Part shown: piece by piece, positions 10,337-23,400 of the stretch
Layout: the number at the start of each line of letters is the position of its first letter
Position numbering within the stretch: the stretch's first letter is position 1
DNA from: Carnegiea gigantea
Lineage: Eukaryota > Streptophyta > Magnoliopsida > Caryophyllales > Cactaceae
Assembly (NCBI GenBank): GCA_029747015.1
Contig: JAKOGI010002473.1
Coordinates: 1 to 64,000 of the forward strand
Length of the DNA stretch: 64,000 bases
Direction: 5' to 3'
Translations under genes and position numbers: made by a program
The notes under the pieces: model-generated
Databases searched by the model: none
What the model was told of the DNA's origin: nothing
What the model saw: the letters and a program-made list of their open reading frames with translations, nothing else

Positions 10337-11060
10337 TTGGTCTCAAAATTCTAAAATTCGATCTCCAATTAATTTTTGAGACCGAACAGAGGCCAAAAAG
10401 CCTCGGTCTCCAAAAGCTTGGTAGCAATTCAAATTTAGAGACTGAATTACAAAGATTGGTCTCTACCTGAGCCCAACTTTTGAGACCAAAGAGTACTGGA
10501 CTCCATTGGAGTCTAGGCCATTTTGGTCTCTATTTGAGACAAAACATCTGGTCTCTGATTGAGATCAAACTGGGTCGGTCTCCATTTGAGACCGTGAACT
10601 TCGGTCTCCATTAGAGTCTGGCAATTTTGGTCTCTATTTAAGACCAAAACTTCGGGTCTCTAATTGAGACCAAATGGGCCGGTCTCCATTTGAGACCGTG
10701 AACTTTGGTCTCTGTTGGAGTCTGGCGATTTTGTTCTCTAATTGAGACCAAGTAGGCTAGTCTCCATTCGAGACCATGAGCTTTGATCTTTATCGGAGAC
10801 CGAACCTAAAATTTGGTCTCAATTAGAGACTGGGTCCATATTTTTGCCAATTTGGAGACTGGGACTTTGCCTCGATCTCAAACAGAGACCGTGATGAGCT
10901 CGGTCTCCATTGAAGACCACTATTTTCGGTCTTTATCAAAGACTGGTCCTAAAATTTGGTCTCAATCAGAGATTGGGGCCATATTTTTGCCAATTTGGAG
11001 ATTACAAGTTTGCCTTGGTCTCAAACAGAGATCGTGAATGTATTTCGGTCTCTAATTTGC
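10337..11060. repeat. Left subterminal repeats of CACTA 1 (GGTCTC/GAGACC)
   Basis: More than twenty copies of GGTCTC or its complement GAGACC, often paired as GGTCTCnATTnGAGACC, spread over about 720 bp. In En/Spm elements such subterminal motifs bind the smaller transposon protein (TNPA). The same motif appears near the right end at 14960-15090. Confidence 0.85.
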
Positions 11061-11416
11061 CTTTTTTTGAGCAAAAATTCTGGCAACACGCCCCTGTTGC
11101 CCACACTATACACAACGTGCTAATTATATATCCGAGCCATAATTGCCACGGAATACAATAACTCAAAGTACATGGCACACATTCGGTATCACAAATCTCA
11201 CATTGCATCAAAATTTTCGCAATTTCATATTTCATATCCAACACTTTCTATAACACCACCAATAATTACAATCCAACGTTTGCACATGAAAGTGTTCACC
11301 AACAACGGTTATCCAGCATACATTAAGCCCCGAGACCAATGTCCCCACATTCAAGCGTTCAAGCAATTACACTTATGCATCTAAGTATGCAAGTTCTAGA
11401 GGAAAACCATACATAC

Positions 11417-12406
11417 CTAAACCTATGACGACACTTGAGAGTTGTCGACACGTGTGGGTGGCCAAGGAGCGCTGAGAAGCTGTCAAACCGAGCATTAAGC
11501 ACCATTAAACCAATTCTTTGCTCATCCAGTTGCTTCCTAGTGGCTTCCATCTCTTCCCTAGTACTCCTCAGCTCCTTCTCTGTGGAATGTAGCCCAGCTT
11601 GGGTTGTCTGCAGCTCGTTTTGCGTCATCTGCAACTGATCCTGGAGTTGGGTGACTAACGAGGAAGAATATGCTGAGGAAGTGCTACAGTCACTGCGCGT
11701 GGACTTGGCTGGTCTGTCAAACATGGTAGGACCCTCTCTACCAAGTCCGTATAGAGTTCCATTCTCATTCCAACCACCACAAGCCGTAAAGAAGATGTGA
11801 TCATCTGCTGCTAAACGGATTTGCACATTGGTTTCGGTTTTCAGTTGCTCATATTTTTCCTGCATCAGCAGAATGAATAGAAAAAGTCAAATAAGTAGCT
11901 TGTATACAGATTTCAGTCGCCTAACTTTAAACCGGACTATTGCTATGGTGCTTACATAAACACTTTGTGCGTAAACATAGCACCAAATCTGCTGACCATT
12001 CTCATCAACCTTTGAATGAGTGCCAGTGAACAACTCAGCAGCCGAAGGTCTCTACATTAGCAACAGTGCAATGTTGAAAACCACATTTTCAAGTAATGTA
12101 GTTCATATTTTCATACCAATCTTTCGACTCACATTGTAGCCGATATTGACCTCTGGCTGTGCCCATTCTTATCCTTAGGCCCCTCTGTCTTATTTTTCCT
12201 ATTCCGCTCAGATCGCTTCTTAAATCCCTCATCAGTTTCCCTCTTATTCTTCAATGATACACGAAGATCATCCGTCATCCAATGAATTATCTTCTCATGA
12301 GGCTCCTTTGCGGCCTTGTTCACTATATCTTTCACCCTTACATGCACTTTTCTTGCCATTCCTTTCTGACTAGTTCCTCATGCTCGAAATCCCATGTGAA
12401 TCGTTC
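11417..12406 (-). pseudogene. CACTA-associated Transposase_24 (Ptta/En/Spm) protein, C-terminal exons
   Basis: Three exon-like blocks on the minus strand joined by good splice signals: 12406-12133 (donor GTGAGT), 12051-11956 (donor GTAAGC), 11859-11417 (donor GTATGT). The second joins the third in frame (AQSVY then EKYEQLK). Features of the plant Transposase_24 family are visible: a KKRSERNRKN block, a PSAAELFTGTH block, a GTLYGLGREG motif, then a coiled coil of Gln/Glu/Thr-rich heptads. The first block has a frameshift near 12360, and no upstream exons are recognisable because microsatellites follow. This protein class accompanies TNPD in plant CACTA elements and probably binds the subterminal repeats. 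Confidence 0.7.
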
Positions 12407-12518
12407 CTGCACGTAAAATTCCAACCCAAAAAAAAAAAAATTGTGCACTGTGTTAGTATGTATACATAAGTGCGTGTACTTTTCGTATGTACACATATAC
12501 GATATAAGACCCTAAAGA

Positions 12519-12576
12519 GTGTGTGTGTGTACATATATACAAATATGTGCGTATATGTATATATGTATGTATGTAC

Positions 12577-12657
<81 letters not shown>

Positions 12658-12699
12658 CATATATATATATGTGTGTGCGTGTGTGTGTGTGTATACGTA

Positions 12700-12730
<31 letters not shown>

Positions 12731-12752
12731 GTGCGTGTTTGTATAGATATAT
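12519..12752. repeat. Compound microsatellite (GT)n/(TA)n
   Basis: Alternating (GT)n, (TA)n and TATG runs with about 80 bp of pure (TA)n at 12570-12650. Open frames of Tyr-Ile or Thr-His repeats here are artefacts of the repeat. Confidence 0.9.
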
Positions 12753-12800
12753 ATATTTCTGGAAAGAAACGGACAGAATTTTGCCTAAAAATAGACCATA
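12745..12800 (+). repeat. Internal direct repeat of CACTA 1, copy A
   Basis: After the microsatellite comes TTTCTGGAAAGAAACGGA and a block ending CCTAAAAATAGACCAT. It is nearly repeated at 13752-13807. In both copies the repeat directly follows a GT/TA microsatellite. Confidence 0.7.
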
Positions 12801-13184
12801 TTCTAGGCTTAAAATCATACATTACTTCCCTACAATAAATAAAAGTACAAAAGACATTCGCACGCTCAACGGGCCACACGTTCGGAGTACACCAAGTGTA
12901 CATCTCAACGGATCACACATCCAGAGGACTAGAATTTACATCTCAAAAATTATATAACAGTAGATACATACATATATAAGGTATATGCATAGTAATCTTT
13001 TATTTCATATGACATAGTAATAAAGAAAAGACACACAAACGAAAAGAAACAAACGAAGCACATATAGAAATTTATAAAATGATTAGGCACTTCATGCTAG
13101 GCATTGGAAGCTACTTGGGAGTCCATGTCCAGTGCATTTGTTCACAAGAAGTGAAAGTAATTCATCTAGGAAGTCTTTTCAATG

Positions 13185-13243
13185 ATGCGTGTGTGTGTGT
13201 GTATGTATACAAACACATACACACACACACGCACGCACGCGCG

Positions 13244-13319
<76 letters not shown>

Positions 13320-13321
13320 CA
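13185..13321. repeat. Compound microsatellite (GT)n/(CA)n/(GC)n/(TA)n
   Basis: (GT)n, (AC)n, a CGCGCG core, about 45 bp of pure (CA)n, then (TA)n. The alternating CG/CA core could adopt Z-DNA. Confidence 0.9.
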
Positions 13322-13699
13322 TAGATGCAATTGAACTCAATAAGCTAGACAGATTGAAACCCTTTAACAAATTCATAGTGTCTGTGCACATGTTTGTCGA
13401 CTGGGATTAAACTGGGTAGGTGAAAGAATGTTACATGACTTACAATTTTTTCTTCTTATACAATAGATTCTTACATAAAGTTTCCAAAACAAATTCCCAC
13501 AAGATAAGTCGGTTGTACGTATATTTTAAAATATATGTAATATTGACCTTTGTGTCACATTCACACTCAAAGGAGAAAAAAAGGAAATATTTTGCATGTG
13601 TGCGCATAAAATTTAGAAAACCAAAAAAAGTACTATCTAGTGATGGTTAAGCCAGAAGGCCCAATTTTGCAACATCTGCACCTTTGCTAGTAGTAGTAC

Positions 13700-13701
<2 letters not shown>

Positions 13702-13765
<64 letters not shown>
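13702..13765. repeat. Microsatellite (GT)n(TA)n
   Basis: About 50 bp of pure (GT)n followed by a short (TA)n tract. Confidence 0.9.
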
Positions 13766-13807
13766 TTCTGAAAAGAAACGGATAGAGTTCCGCCTAAAAA
13801 TGGACCA
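13752..13807 (+). repeat. Internal direct repeat of CACTA 1, copy B
   Basis: TTTCTGAAAAGAAACGGA and a block ending CCTAAAAATGGACCAT, about 1 kb from copy A at 12745-12800. Confidence 0.7.
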
Positions 13808-14384
13808 TTATCTCCTGTGAAATTGCATATATTACTAACCAATCCTGTTAAAACTATATGGCACCATGCGATGAATACTAATATAGGCATTGCTGGATAA
13901 GTTAAGTAAGTAACAAAAACATATAAATAAACTACCAAACCAAGTACTCTCATAATCAGCACAGAGATGAGGAGTTTAGAATAGCATCTACTACATCAAG
14001 TCAAAAGAATCTGCTGTATAATAGTCTTGTGAATATGGTCATCTCCACAAGAATGGGAAAACGAGGTGGGTTACTAATTATTAGGTAATCAGACTAACAA
14101 AACCATGGAAAAAAGTATCTAAATTATTCTTATCCTTAACACAAAACAATAGGAAAGATACATAATATTAATGAATCACATTGTTTTCATTTTGCTTGTT
14201 TAATAACTTGTCTAATGCTAACCTATCATCAAGATTCATCCACTAAAAAACTAAAAGTTAAAACGAACCAAACATATAAAATTCATCATATTGCCTAAAC
14301 ATCCATTACTTCGATAAAAGGCAAAGCATTCACTAAAATAAAGATGAGAGCTAAAAATTAATTACATAAATAAAGTGAATCTAG

Positions 14385-14716
<332 letters not shown>

Positions 14717-14959
14717 AACTTTCAAATATTTTATGAACTGTGCTAATTTCCCCCATGACTTGAACATTAGCTTTAGTCTGATTAAATAGTCAACCTTCTT
14801 TTCATCAAATGGTAGTTCTACGTGTGATTCATGATATTCTGCTCAAGGTTGGTAAAAATCGACCCTTGAACATGATCATCGTGTAATCTACTGGCAACTC
14901 ATCTTGATAAATATTAGACCAAATTACTTAAGAGCTCTACAAACAATTTCTGAACTCAT

Positions 14960-15090
14960 CTGGAGTGGACTTTGGTCTCTAAAAACAATATCCATTAGAC
15001 ACCAACAGATTTGGTCTCGAATTTTGATCTCCAATTAAAAGTGGAGATCGAATCTTCTTTCGGTCTCTAAATTTCGATCACAATTAGACC
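14960..15090. repeat. Right subterminal repeats of CACTA 1
   Basis: Several GGTCTC-type motifs in the last 140 bp before the TTCTTGTAGTG end, far fewer than at the left end, giving an asymmetric element. Confidence 0.75.
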
Positions 15091-15104
15091 GGGTTCTTGT
15101 AGTG

Positions 15105-18076
15105 TTATTTGGTCAACTGCTTTGAAAACTCATGCTTGGCTAATGAGATGTTTGGGAAGGGAGTAAAAGTTGCTGCCTCCCCCCCCGCCCCAAATATCAA
15201 TGACGTTTAGCTTCTGGCCTTCTTAATCTTCTCCTTTTTGTCCCTCTTTATGGTGAGTCATCTGAGCATTACTTTTAGTGTTTTATTGAGCTTAATAAGT
15301 TAATATGAAATATAATTTGTTTGCAGTAATTTGGTGATATAATTTGGTAATGTTTGGCAAATGATTGAAAATGGTTTCTAGTAACATGATGTGTAAACGC
15401 AGTTATGGATTGATACCTTCTAAACGGTCATGATAAACTGAATTTTCTTTTCTCTTGTCCATTAGCTAGCATCTTCTAATTTATCATGCATGATGAGGAG
15501 AAGCAACCAAATTGAGATTGTTGGTACATTTGATACCAGTGACAATTGAATATGCATTCTGGATTGTAATATAGAAGGACATGGCTGATAAGAGATGAAT
15601 ATTCTTTTTAATATGCTGTGGTTTGCATGCAGTTTCATGAATGATCATGACACACAGAGATCATGCGGTTATATGCCAGTTGGATAGGTGTAATTATCAC
15701 AATTTTCTTTCCATTTATATTTGATTATGACATCTGGCAATCAGTGAACATGGCACTCACATATTCACATGCATGTTGAAATGCATAAGTAACTTTGTCT
15801 ATTTCATAGTGGAAGGCCTGGAGCCACGTGCCCCCTTTTTTGCAAAGTTTTAGTTTGACATGAAGAGAGATGCGTATCATATAAGTATTAATGCCATGTT
15901 TATGATCAAATTGATTCTGTTTGACTTCACATGCATGGTTTTAAAAGGCCAAGTGAAAGTTGTTGTCTTCTTTGATAATATTAAGTTTATATAAAGCTTC
16001 TATACATACATAAGATGACATTTGGTGGCATGGTTTGTAGTATATGTCGTCGTTCATGATTTGGGGATTGTGATTCCATTCAGATGTTTATGCTCGTATG
16101 TATGTAGTTTCCTTTGTCGAAGAGAAATGTATGCAAAGCCCATGATTATGTGCCTAATTTGATCGTGTCTAAAATAGTGAGTATTAATATAATAGTTTAG
16201 CCATATAAATTATTGAGATAAATTATAAAAGGCAATAGTTCATGCATACAGAAATAATCTCAGTTTGGATCACATTGTGTGATGGTATAATGATAAGCTA
16301 GTGTGATGATATGCGTTATTAATTAGTTCGCTTATAAGAATTGTTATGGGTAAGTTGACTTGTTTATAAGTATTGAAGTGAACATAGTCCTGTGAAACTT
16401 TCTAGTCATATTATGATAATCGTCAAGTTCGATGTAAATATCAGAAAAGAACTCTATAAGATAGCAATTTGAGTGATGGGCATGTGAATGTCCTATTTTT
16501 GGATAAGTGGTCAAAGTGAGGACTATGGTTTTATAGTCACATTTTAATGTAATAATTCGAAAGTTATTTGATGGTATATTTCTTTATTTGTTATTCAAGT
16601 TTGCCATTATAAAAGGATTCATACAAGGTTATGGCTAAGATTTAAAAGTATGATTCTATATTTCTTGGCTATAAAGAAATGTTCATGGATGTGTGTTTTA
16701 AAGTCTGTGGTTATGTAGTGTATACCATAATTTATATGATAGTTTAATATGTGTGAGTTGTAAGATGATTTGTGAGATGTCATAGATCATGGAGGGAAGC
16801 CGTCAATTTGGAAGGTTCATTGACGATATATGATGGTAAAATCTTATGTTTGGAAGTATGACTTCCATGGAAAATCAAGTAAAGATTTTGTAAATGTAAC
16901 CACGTAAATCATCCAAATATTATTGGATTAAAATATAGTTATGAGCAAGCATATGATATTTTTATCATATATAAGTTGGAAATTGAATGGGAACTAAGAA
17001 AATTTGGTTTTATAAGTGTACATAAGTTAGAAGGATAATTTCCATGAAAATCTAGACAATTTTGGTTTCGTGAGTGTACTCTTATCAATTACGTTATAAC
17101 CACGCGAATAATCCATCATAGTTGGATAAGGGTTATCATTATGAATATTAGCAACTTTGTAAATCTTGTGGGCCCAAATATTTAAGATTTACGTCATATT
17201 AATTTCTAAGTTGTATGGATCATTTTCAAAAGCTTACACATTTTGTAGTGTAATTTTACTCATGGCTTATAATATGATGGTTAAATTGTATTAATGGTGA
17301 GGTAAGAGTTCAAATAGTATTGATTAGTGTGGATAAATCTGATTATGATCATGATGTATGTATATGTCTAACGACCTTGAATGTTGTATAAGCATTGATT
17401 AGGCTAAACTGATTTGAGCATGACTATCATATGCTTAAGATTATAGAAAGATATGTTTTTATCTAGTGATCTTAGTAATTAGAGCAGGTAAGTGCCCGTT
17501 ATCTAATTAGATAAGCACCCAACTCACACTTGGTGAGACACCAGGTATTGAGTTCAATGTGGCCAAGCTTATCATATTTGGTTGTGAGCACTATGTTGTT
17601 TACATTCCACCCCAAAGTTTAAGTGCTTGAACTACCCGTATGTAAGAAGAAGAGTAAGCGAAAGCTCTTAATAGACTCTTCAATGGTAAAATTGATATGC
17701 CATAATATACGGGGGCATGTGCTCGAAGGATATAAAGAGTTTACCTCTAGGAGTGTGAAGTGTGGCCGCTTCAAAAGTTAAAAAGGGCTTGGCTTGATAC
17801 ACTCATTAAGGATATGAAGATGAGGCCTTAAATTACATGAAAAGTCTAAGTGAATTTTGAGATTTATGTGTAAGATATATTCAATTAGTTAAAAAGGATG
17901 TCTAGTTCAAAAACTTGTCTATTATTATATTCAAGCTAACTGAAATTTTAAGTTCAAATCGCAACATACTTTCACGATGCATATATATCTTTATTTTCTC
18001 AGAGGTTTGTTTTCTCTCATTCTTGGTATGGCGGGGGATTGAGAAACTCAAGATTTAATTTTTCCTACTCTTGAAA
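15105..18076. other. 3' internal remnant of the LTR element, non-coding
   Basis: Almost 3 kb with no recognisable pol motif. Between about 16790 and 17150, blocks of the type GTAACCACGTAAATCATCCA and ATAACCACGCGAATAATCCA recur, a hint of degenerate internal duplication. A first purine-rich tract (GGCGGGGGATTGAG) lies at about 18029. Confidence 0.45.
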
Positions 18077-18087
18077 TAGCGAGGGAT
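18077..18087 (+). other. Polypurine tract before the 3' LTR
   Basis: AGCGAGGGAT abuts the TGTTGGAG start of the right LTR; it is the plus-strand priming site of LTR elements. Confidence 0.55.
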
Positions 18088-18502
18088 TGTTGGAGAATTT
18101 CAAGTGGTGGCCACCACATGTAGCCTGTGGTGGGCTGTTGTCCAATGGTTTTTCAACCGATTTGTTGGATAATAAAGCCACGCCACTTTCCTCAAAAAAA
18201 AAAAAAAAAAACTACCTGCCAATTGTACCCCAAAAGGTGTCTTTTGATATATTATTAAGCCCATGGATGAATAGAGAAAGAGAGGAAATAAGACATAAAC
18301 ATAATATCGAAACAAGATAAGGATAATCATGCACTCCCATGAATCTACTTGAGAAAACTCAAATATCTACACTTGCTCTGTCAGCGTTTTATCCGGAAGA
18401 CTATTTGTGGTATACAACAAATAAATCTTACAGAAAGTGATCTCATTCATGACTTGTTGATACACCCAGTATCACAGCACATTTTAATTCCTTTCCCTAA
18501 CA
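18088..18502 (+). repeat. 3' LTR of the nested LTR element
   Basis: 415 bp, starts TGTTGGAG, ends AACA, homologous to 1459-1858. It contains an A18 run absent from the left copy, which explains most of the length difference. Confidence 0.75.
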
Positions 18503-18507
18503 ATTTC
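18503..18507 (+). repeat. Right target site duplication (ATTTC)
   Basis: Exact copy of 1454-1458. Confidence 0.7.
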
Positions 18508-20782
18508 TGCAGTCCTCTATTAATCAAGCTAAAAGGAAAGAGATGAGGTAATGACTAATATGTAGTGTTGGTTAGTGGTTGCAATGGTTATAATTGGGCT
18601 GAACAGATATGAATGCACTTGACTAAGGGATTAATTATAGGGTGGTAACTTTTTCATAATTATGCTTGTATTAGGTATCCATATTAATGGCGATTCCTCT
18701 AGCCACTAGCATCCTTTAGGGTTTCTAGATTTAGAAGAAAAGGGGATGATTTTTCAAAACAAAATTTTGTTATAAACTTTGTTTACCAAGATTATGATTA
18801 TATGAGATGTTATTCATTAAAGGTAATTGATAACAATTATTGTAAATGATAAAAATCATCACAAACTCAAACACCTATAATTTTATGATACTATATGTCA
18901 TCCACCATATCAGTATAAGTCAATTGGTTAATTCTTACTTTGTCAAAACCCTAAGACTTAAGGGCAAAATGGTCCATTCTCCGCCAATCGATGCAAGATT
19001 TTTTCTATTTTGACGCCAAGCTTATTAGAGCTTTTAGACAAATCTCAATATTACTCTTCTATTACCTTGTTATACTAATTGTCTCATTATTGATTGCACC
19101 AGTAAGTTCTCTTGTATTCTTTTTTCTTGCGGTCATTTTGTACTCAATCTTCGGCTTGTGCCATGGAATATCTAATTATAAAAAAGCCCCTCTTTTTATG
19201 TTAATAGTTGAACCTGATTAATTGCGTACTCAACTTTTTTTTTTTGGTTGAAACAAATCTTTTAGAATCCTTTTCAACCCTTCCCTTGTAGGAACAATAT
19301 TCATCTAGAAATAAACTCAGTGTTTATTAAGGTAAAATTATTTGTAGTTCACTGTGATGGGATCTATATTAAGCTACCAATAAGCATGTGGAGAGGTTCT
19401 ATTCATATTTTATTAGAATATGTGATAGTTTTTGAAAATCGTGGTACATAGATGACATTTTTCAAAAATTTGATTAGACAAGATAACAATAAATGATAAG
19501 TCAATTTTTATAAAAAAATTAACTCTAATTCAAATGTGAAATGCAAATAGATGAAAATCTTGTAAAATGTGATTTAAATATGGCTCATTCACATGTTTGA
19601 TGATTGCCTTTATTACTCTCTTGTATTTCACTTGCTATTCCATCCAAAGTTATTTAAATTGAGGATCTCCCTCCTTATTCCATTTTTCCTATAAAATACT
19701 TTCTAATCGGTACAATTGTTTTATGCGTAATTGATTTTTTAAGTATCCCTTTTGCCCCCTAAACAATCAATAAAATATGAATAGTAACATTGCTATTGAA
19801 TCACAACCGAACTCATCATATATTGCATTTTAACAAAACTAGGAATGACCGCTTTCTCCTTTCTCCCATCTCTTTTTGCAAAAGTGGCAGTTTCTTTCAA
19901 AGATTTTGCTGAAGAAGAAATGTGCGATTCCCCAACCATGTTAAACCTTTGTTTTATATTTTATGTAGTATTTTGTATTAGTATAATTAGTAGTTTTAGT
20001 TGTTGTCTCTCCAATTTGAAGTTTAATCAGTCCCTTATTTGTGAGAGTTGCATTTCTTTCTTTGTGTGACTTTGTGAATTTGAGGGGATTGATCAGTTAT
20101 ACATGCTGAGCCGGCTTTTGAATGGATTTCGATCTTTCACATATAATCTTTTGTGTTTGACGAGCGTCTTGCTCAAGAGTGCTACACTAGATCAACATAT
20201 TGACTCCCACCAAGAAATTACCACATGTCAATAGATTTCGTCTCCGAATATAACACGAAACAAAGGAAATGGAAAGACAAGTGCTTAGTGCATTTCAGTC
20301 TAGTATTTTTGATGCTGACATATGATATTGACATTCAATATTGTGTTTATGTTAGTTGAACATATGTTATGAGCACCGTATGCCAAAGGGCGACTGGTCA
20401 ATAAAATATTCCTTTTAGTTAAATAGAAAGTGAACACGATTCACATTCATACCCCAAATCACCACCTTACCCTAAAATATCCCCCATCACTGACCTCTCT
20501 CTTCTGCGGGTCTAGGCTTGCAGCAACCATTTTTGATGGTCGTTACCAGTTGAGCCTTATCCTCCACTATTCATAGAGCACTGTTGTTCCTATCCTTTTC
20601 ACTTTATTGTCGTACTTTCCCAAAACCAAGTAGATTTAGGTTACTAAAGAATAATGATGGAATTAGAAGTTTGAGTGCGAAGGGGAAGAAGAGTAAGCTA
20701 GAACTGGTTTTGTTTTGAAGCCTTTTACAACCCCTAATTAGGTACACTGAGAGGTGAAGTTGATAACTTGGTAGCATAAACT
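18508..20782. other. Intergenic, no gene seen
   Basis: AT-rich DNA. The frames at 18991-19221 and 19845-20069 are hydrophobic and low-complexity, with no family motif. No RNA gene was recognised. Confidence 0.45.
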
Positions 20783-21732
20783 TTGGGAAATACAGAGTCA
20801 AAAGATTGTAAGAGTTGCAAGGTTGGGTGTGACGGTCCCTTTGTGATGGCTTGTCATGCTCAATCTCTATTTGTTGATTTCTCTAAGAATCAAATTCAAG
20901 AAGAATTCGATGAGGTTTATCATGAAGATGAAATCCCCTCCATAAGGTATTGGCGAACTCTAAATAGGTGAAAGAAGACGGAAACAAATTCTACAAATTG
21001 ATGACTTATCAATGCACTATTAAGAGGTATCATAAATCACTTAAATTTATGTGTCTAGCTATTCTTGAAATTGAGGATTATTTCAACTTGATGGAGGAGC
21101 TTGTAGTTTCAATTAATTTGAATATAACTACCTATTGGTTGAAATTGAAAGAATTTGAGTTAGCTAAATACCAATTTGATGTACCCATAAAACTTGATCT
21201 CCTTACTGTCAAAACAATTTAGAAAAGCTCAAGCTCTATTTAGCATGGGTTTAACAGAAGAAATTAGAAAAATCCTTCTTGTTTCTATTGAGTTTGACCC
21301 TAAAGATAAAGAATTAAGAAAGGAACTGAATATAATAGATGAAATGTGTAAGAATTCAAGCGAAGAAAAATCTTTTAGGGATGCTAGTGTTGCAAGTTGG
21401 GAATCCCGCCAAGAGTAGTTCCCAAGTAGTTGATGAGATTGTCTGTAATCCTTTAACATTAAATGCAATTCATATACATGTCTTTCCTCAAGTGAGAAGT
21501 CTCAATAATAAGCTTGTGAATTCCATTGAGGAGGGTTGGGAAGGAACATAATGGTTCACACATGGAGACAGGCATGAGAAATTCGATGGAAACTAACCCA
21601 TATACAACTAGTAAGCTTAGTAAACAACTGAAAGAGTCACGAAGTAATAACGCCGAAAGTATCTTGATTGTTAAGAGGAAAAGGGAACTTAATTTAGATG
21701 AGCAAAGCGAAAGTTTTTTGATCAAAAAGTAG
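20783..21732 (+). pseudogene. TPR-domain protein pseudogene (co-chaperone/FKBP-type TPR)
   Basis: Overlapping plus-strand frames (20783-20971, 20968-21222, 21194-21418, 21526-21732) read as one protein broken by frameshifts and stops. The middle holds an EDGNKFYKL start, a KRYHKSLKF helix, an INLN...WLKLKEFELA helix pair and a RKAQALFSMGLTEE block, the spacing of tetratricopeptide repeats in Hsp90 co-chaperones and multidomain FKBPs. No introns interrupt the TPR region, so a retro-pseudogene is likely, though I saw no poly(A) tail or target duplication. The upstream segment (VGCDGPFVMACHAQ) is not recognised. The parent family member cannot be named from this. Confidence 0.5.
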
Positions 21733-21755
21733 TGCTCACTTTCAAAGAACATTAG

Positions 21756-22544
21756 GGATATAGAGAGGTGCAAGATGTTAAAAAGGAAAGTTCGAATATG
21801 GACTCTTAGAGTGTGGTTGTGGGTAAGGGTTTCAACATTCTGATGGTTTAAACATTAAGAATTGTCTGGTATGCAAAGAAACATCAAACTCTATATAACT
21901 TTACATCAATAATAAAGGAAAAGAGTTCAAATTAATAATAAAGGAATCGAGATCAACAGAAATAGGCCTAGTGGTAAATTCAGCACGGAAGTGGATGGCT
22001 AGAGCGTAAATTCTAACTCCACATTGACTTTTATATCTTGTGAGACGGATGGAGATTTCATTGAATCGACCATGTCATTAGCGTCTTCTTCCAAAGGTGA
22101 TTCTAGAGCTAAAAAAAACATTTTTCTAACATTTAAGAGCTCATAAAGATAAGGACCGATTGAGATCTCAATCGCCTATAGCTAGGAACACATAGTAGGA
22201 TTAAGCAAGAAAATAGAACTGAGGTTTCCATTAAACACTTAATGACCTACACTGTTGTTTGCGTTCACAGCAACAACTTACCTAGTCAAAAGGGACAGAT
22301 TATATGTGAGGATGATCAGGAGGCCTTTATAATTAATGTCATCAGGTTTTCAACCTAGCAACAAGAAAGGCAAAAGCAATGGAGACAAAGCAAAAGGAAG
22401 AAAACCCAAACAACCAAGGAATCAAATACCACGAAAAATAGCTATGGGGTTAAACCATTTAAGTTTAACTTAGTTGCTTAGTGTAGAAAAGATTGCAACC
22501 ATGGAAAAAGACTCAGCACTTGTTCATTTTCAATGTTTTGGAGG
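21756..22544. other. Intergenic, no gene seen
   Basis: No open frame or structure beyond short chance ORFs. It may contain the decayed tail of the TPR pseudogene. Confidence 0.4.
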
Positions 22545-22690
22545 AACAGCTACCAGATTGGAACAGATTGAAGCAGATCGGAGCCGTAGACTAGTGATTA
22601 ACAGGTAGGAGCATGTTAGAGTAGTGTTCAGCAGGTTAGAGCAGGGTTGAAGTAGGTTAGAAGCAGGTTGGAGTGTTTTGGAGTATTTTT
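22545..22690 (+). repeat. Degenerate minisatellite, GTTAGAGCAG type
   Basis: Repeated 10-12-bp words such as GGTTAGAGCAGG, GAAGTAGGTTAGAAGCAG and TTGGAGTGTTTTGGAG. A second patch of the same kind lies at 23286-23400. Confidence 0.55.
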
Positions 22691-23285
22691 GTAGTGATTC
22701 GTCGAATATTGTAATCTATCAATTATTATTATGTGGATTATTTTATATTTTTGTAACATTAGTTCATAATAGATTTACAGAAATCATGTGACAAAAGAGT
22801 TAAATGCCATTGTAATGCATTTGTAAACGTTATGACCCGTATAATCATAACCTGCATCCTGGCCTCATCACTATTCCCAACACCTTCTTTTGATTGAGGA
22901 TCATCGATGGTCATGTTCTGAATTTCGGGTTCAAGGAGTGATGTCCACAATCCATTCCTATGGAAAAATACAGATGTGATAGTTGAGAGTGTATTATAGT
23001 GTATCACATATATATACATTCTTAATGTTGGAATATATATATATCAAATAGTAAAGTTAAATTATGAAATATTAGTCATATATTATATTTTAAAATGGAG
23101 GCATTGAAAATTATATATAACTTTACTATGAAATAATGTCACGGTTCGGCAAAGTTTGAGCATGACTAGCTTAAATTCAGCTTGGTCAAAGCTCAACTTG
23201 TGTTTGCGCTCGACATTGCTTATCGAGCGAAGTCAAGTGAAGCCTCCACTAGCTTGAATAGACTCCTACCTTCTATTTTTTATGG

Positions 23286-23400
23286 GGGCAGTTTGGAGCA
23301 GGTTGTAGCGTGTTAGAGCAGGTTGGAATATGTCAAAGCAAGTTGAAGTAGATTTGACTAGCATTAACATGTTAGAGCAGGCTTGAGTAAGGTGGAGTGA
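23286..23400 (+). repeat. Degenerate minisatellite, second patch
   Basis: Same word family as 22545-22690: TTTGGAGCAGGTTG, TTAGAGCAGGTTGGAA, TTAGAGCAGGCTTGAG. It resembles, on the opposite strand, the CCCACTTCAAC array at 34655-34860. Confidence 0.55.

Noticed and set aside
10337..11060. CRISPR-like array (regular short repeats)
   Set aside because: Repeats are short (6 bp), irregularly spaced, occur in both orientations and lie next to a CACTA end in plant DNA.
12370..12957. Several 75-177-codon frames rich in Tyr, Ile, Thr and His
   Set aside because: They follow (TA)n and (GT)n arrays in all frames; no protein family.
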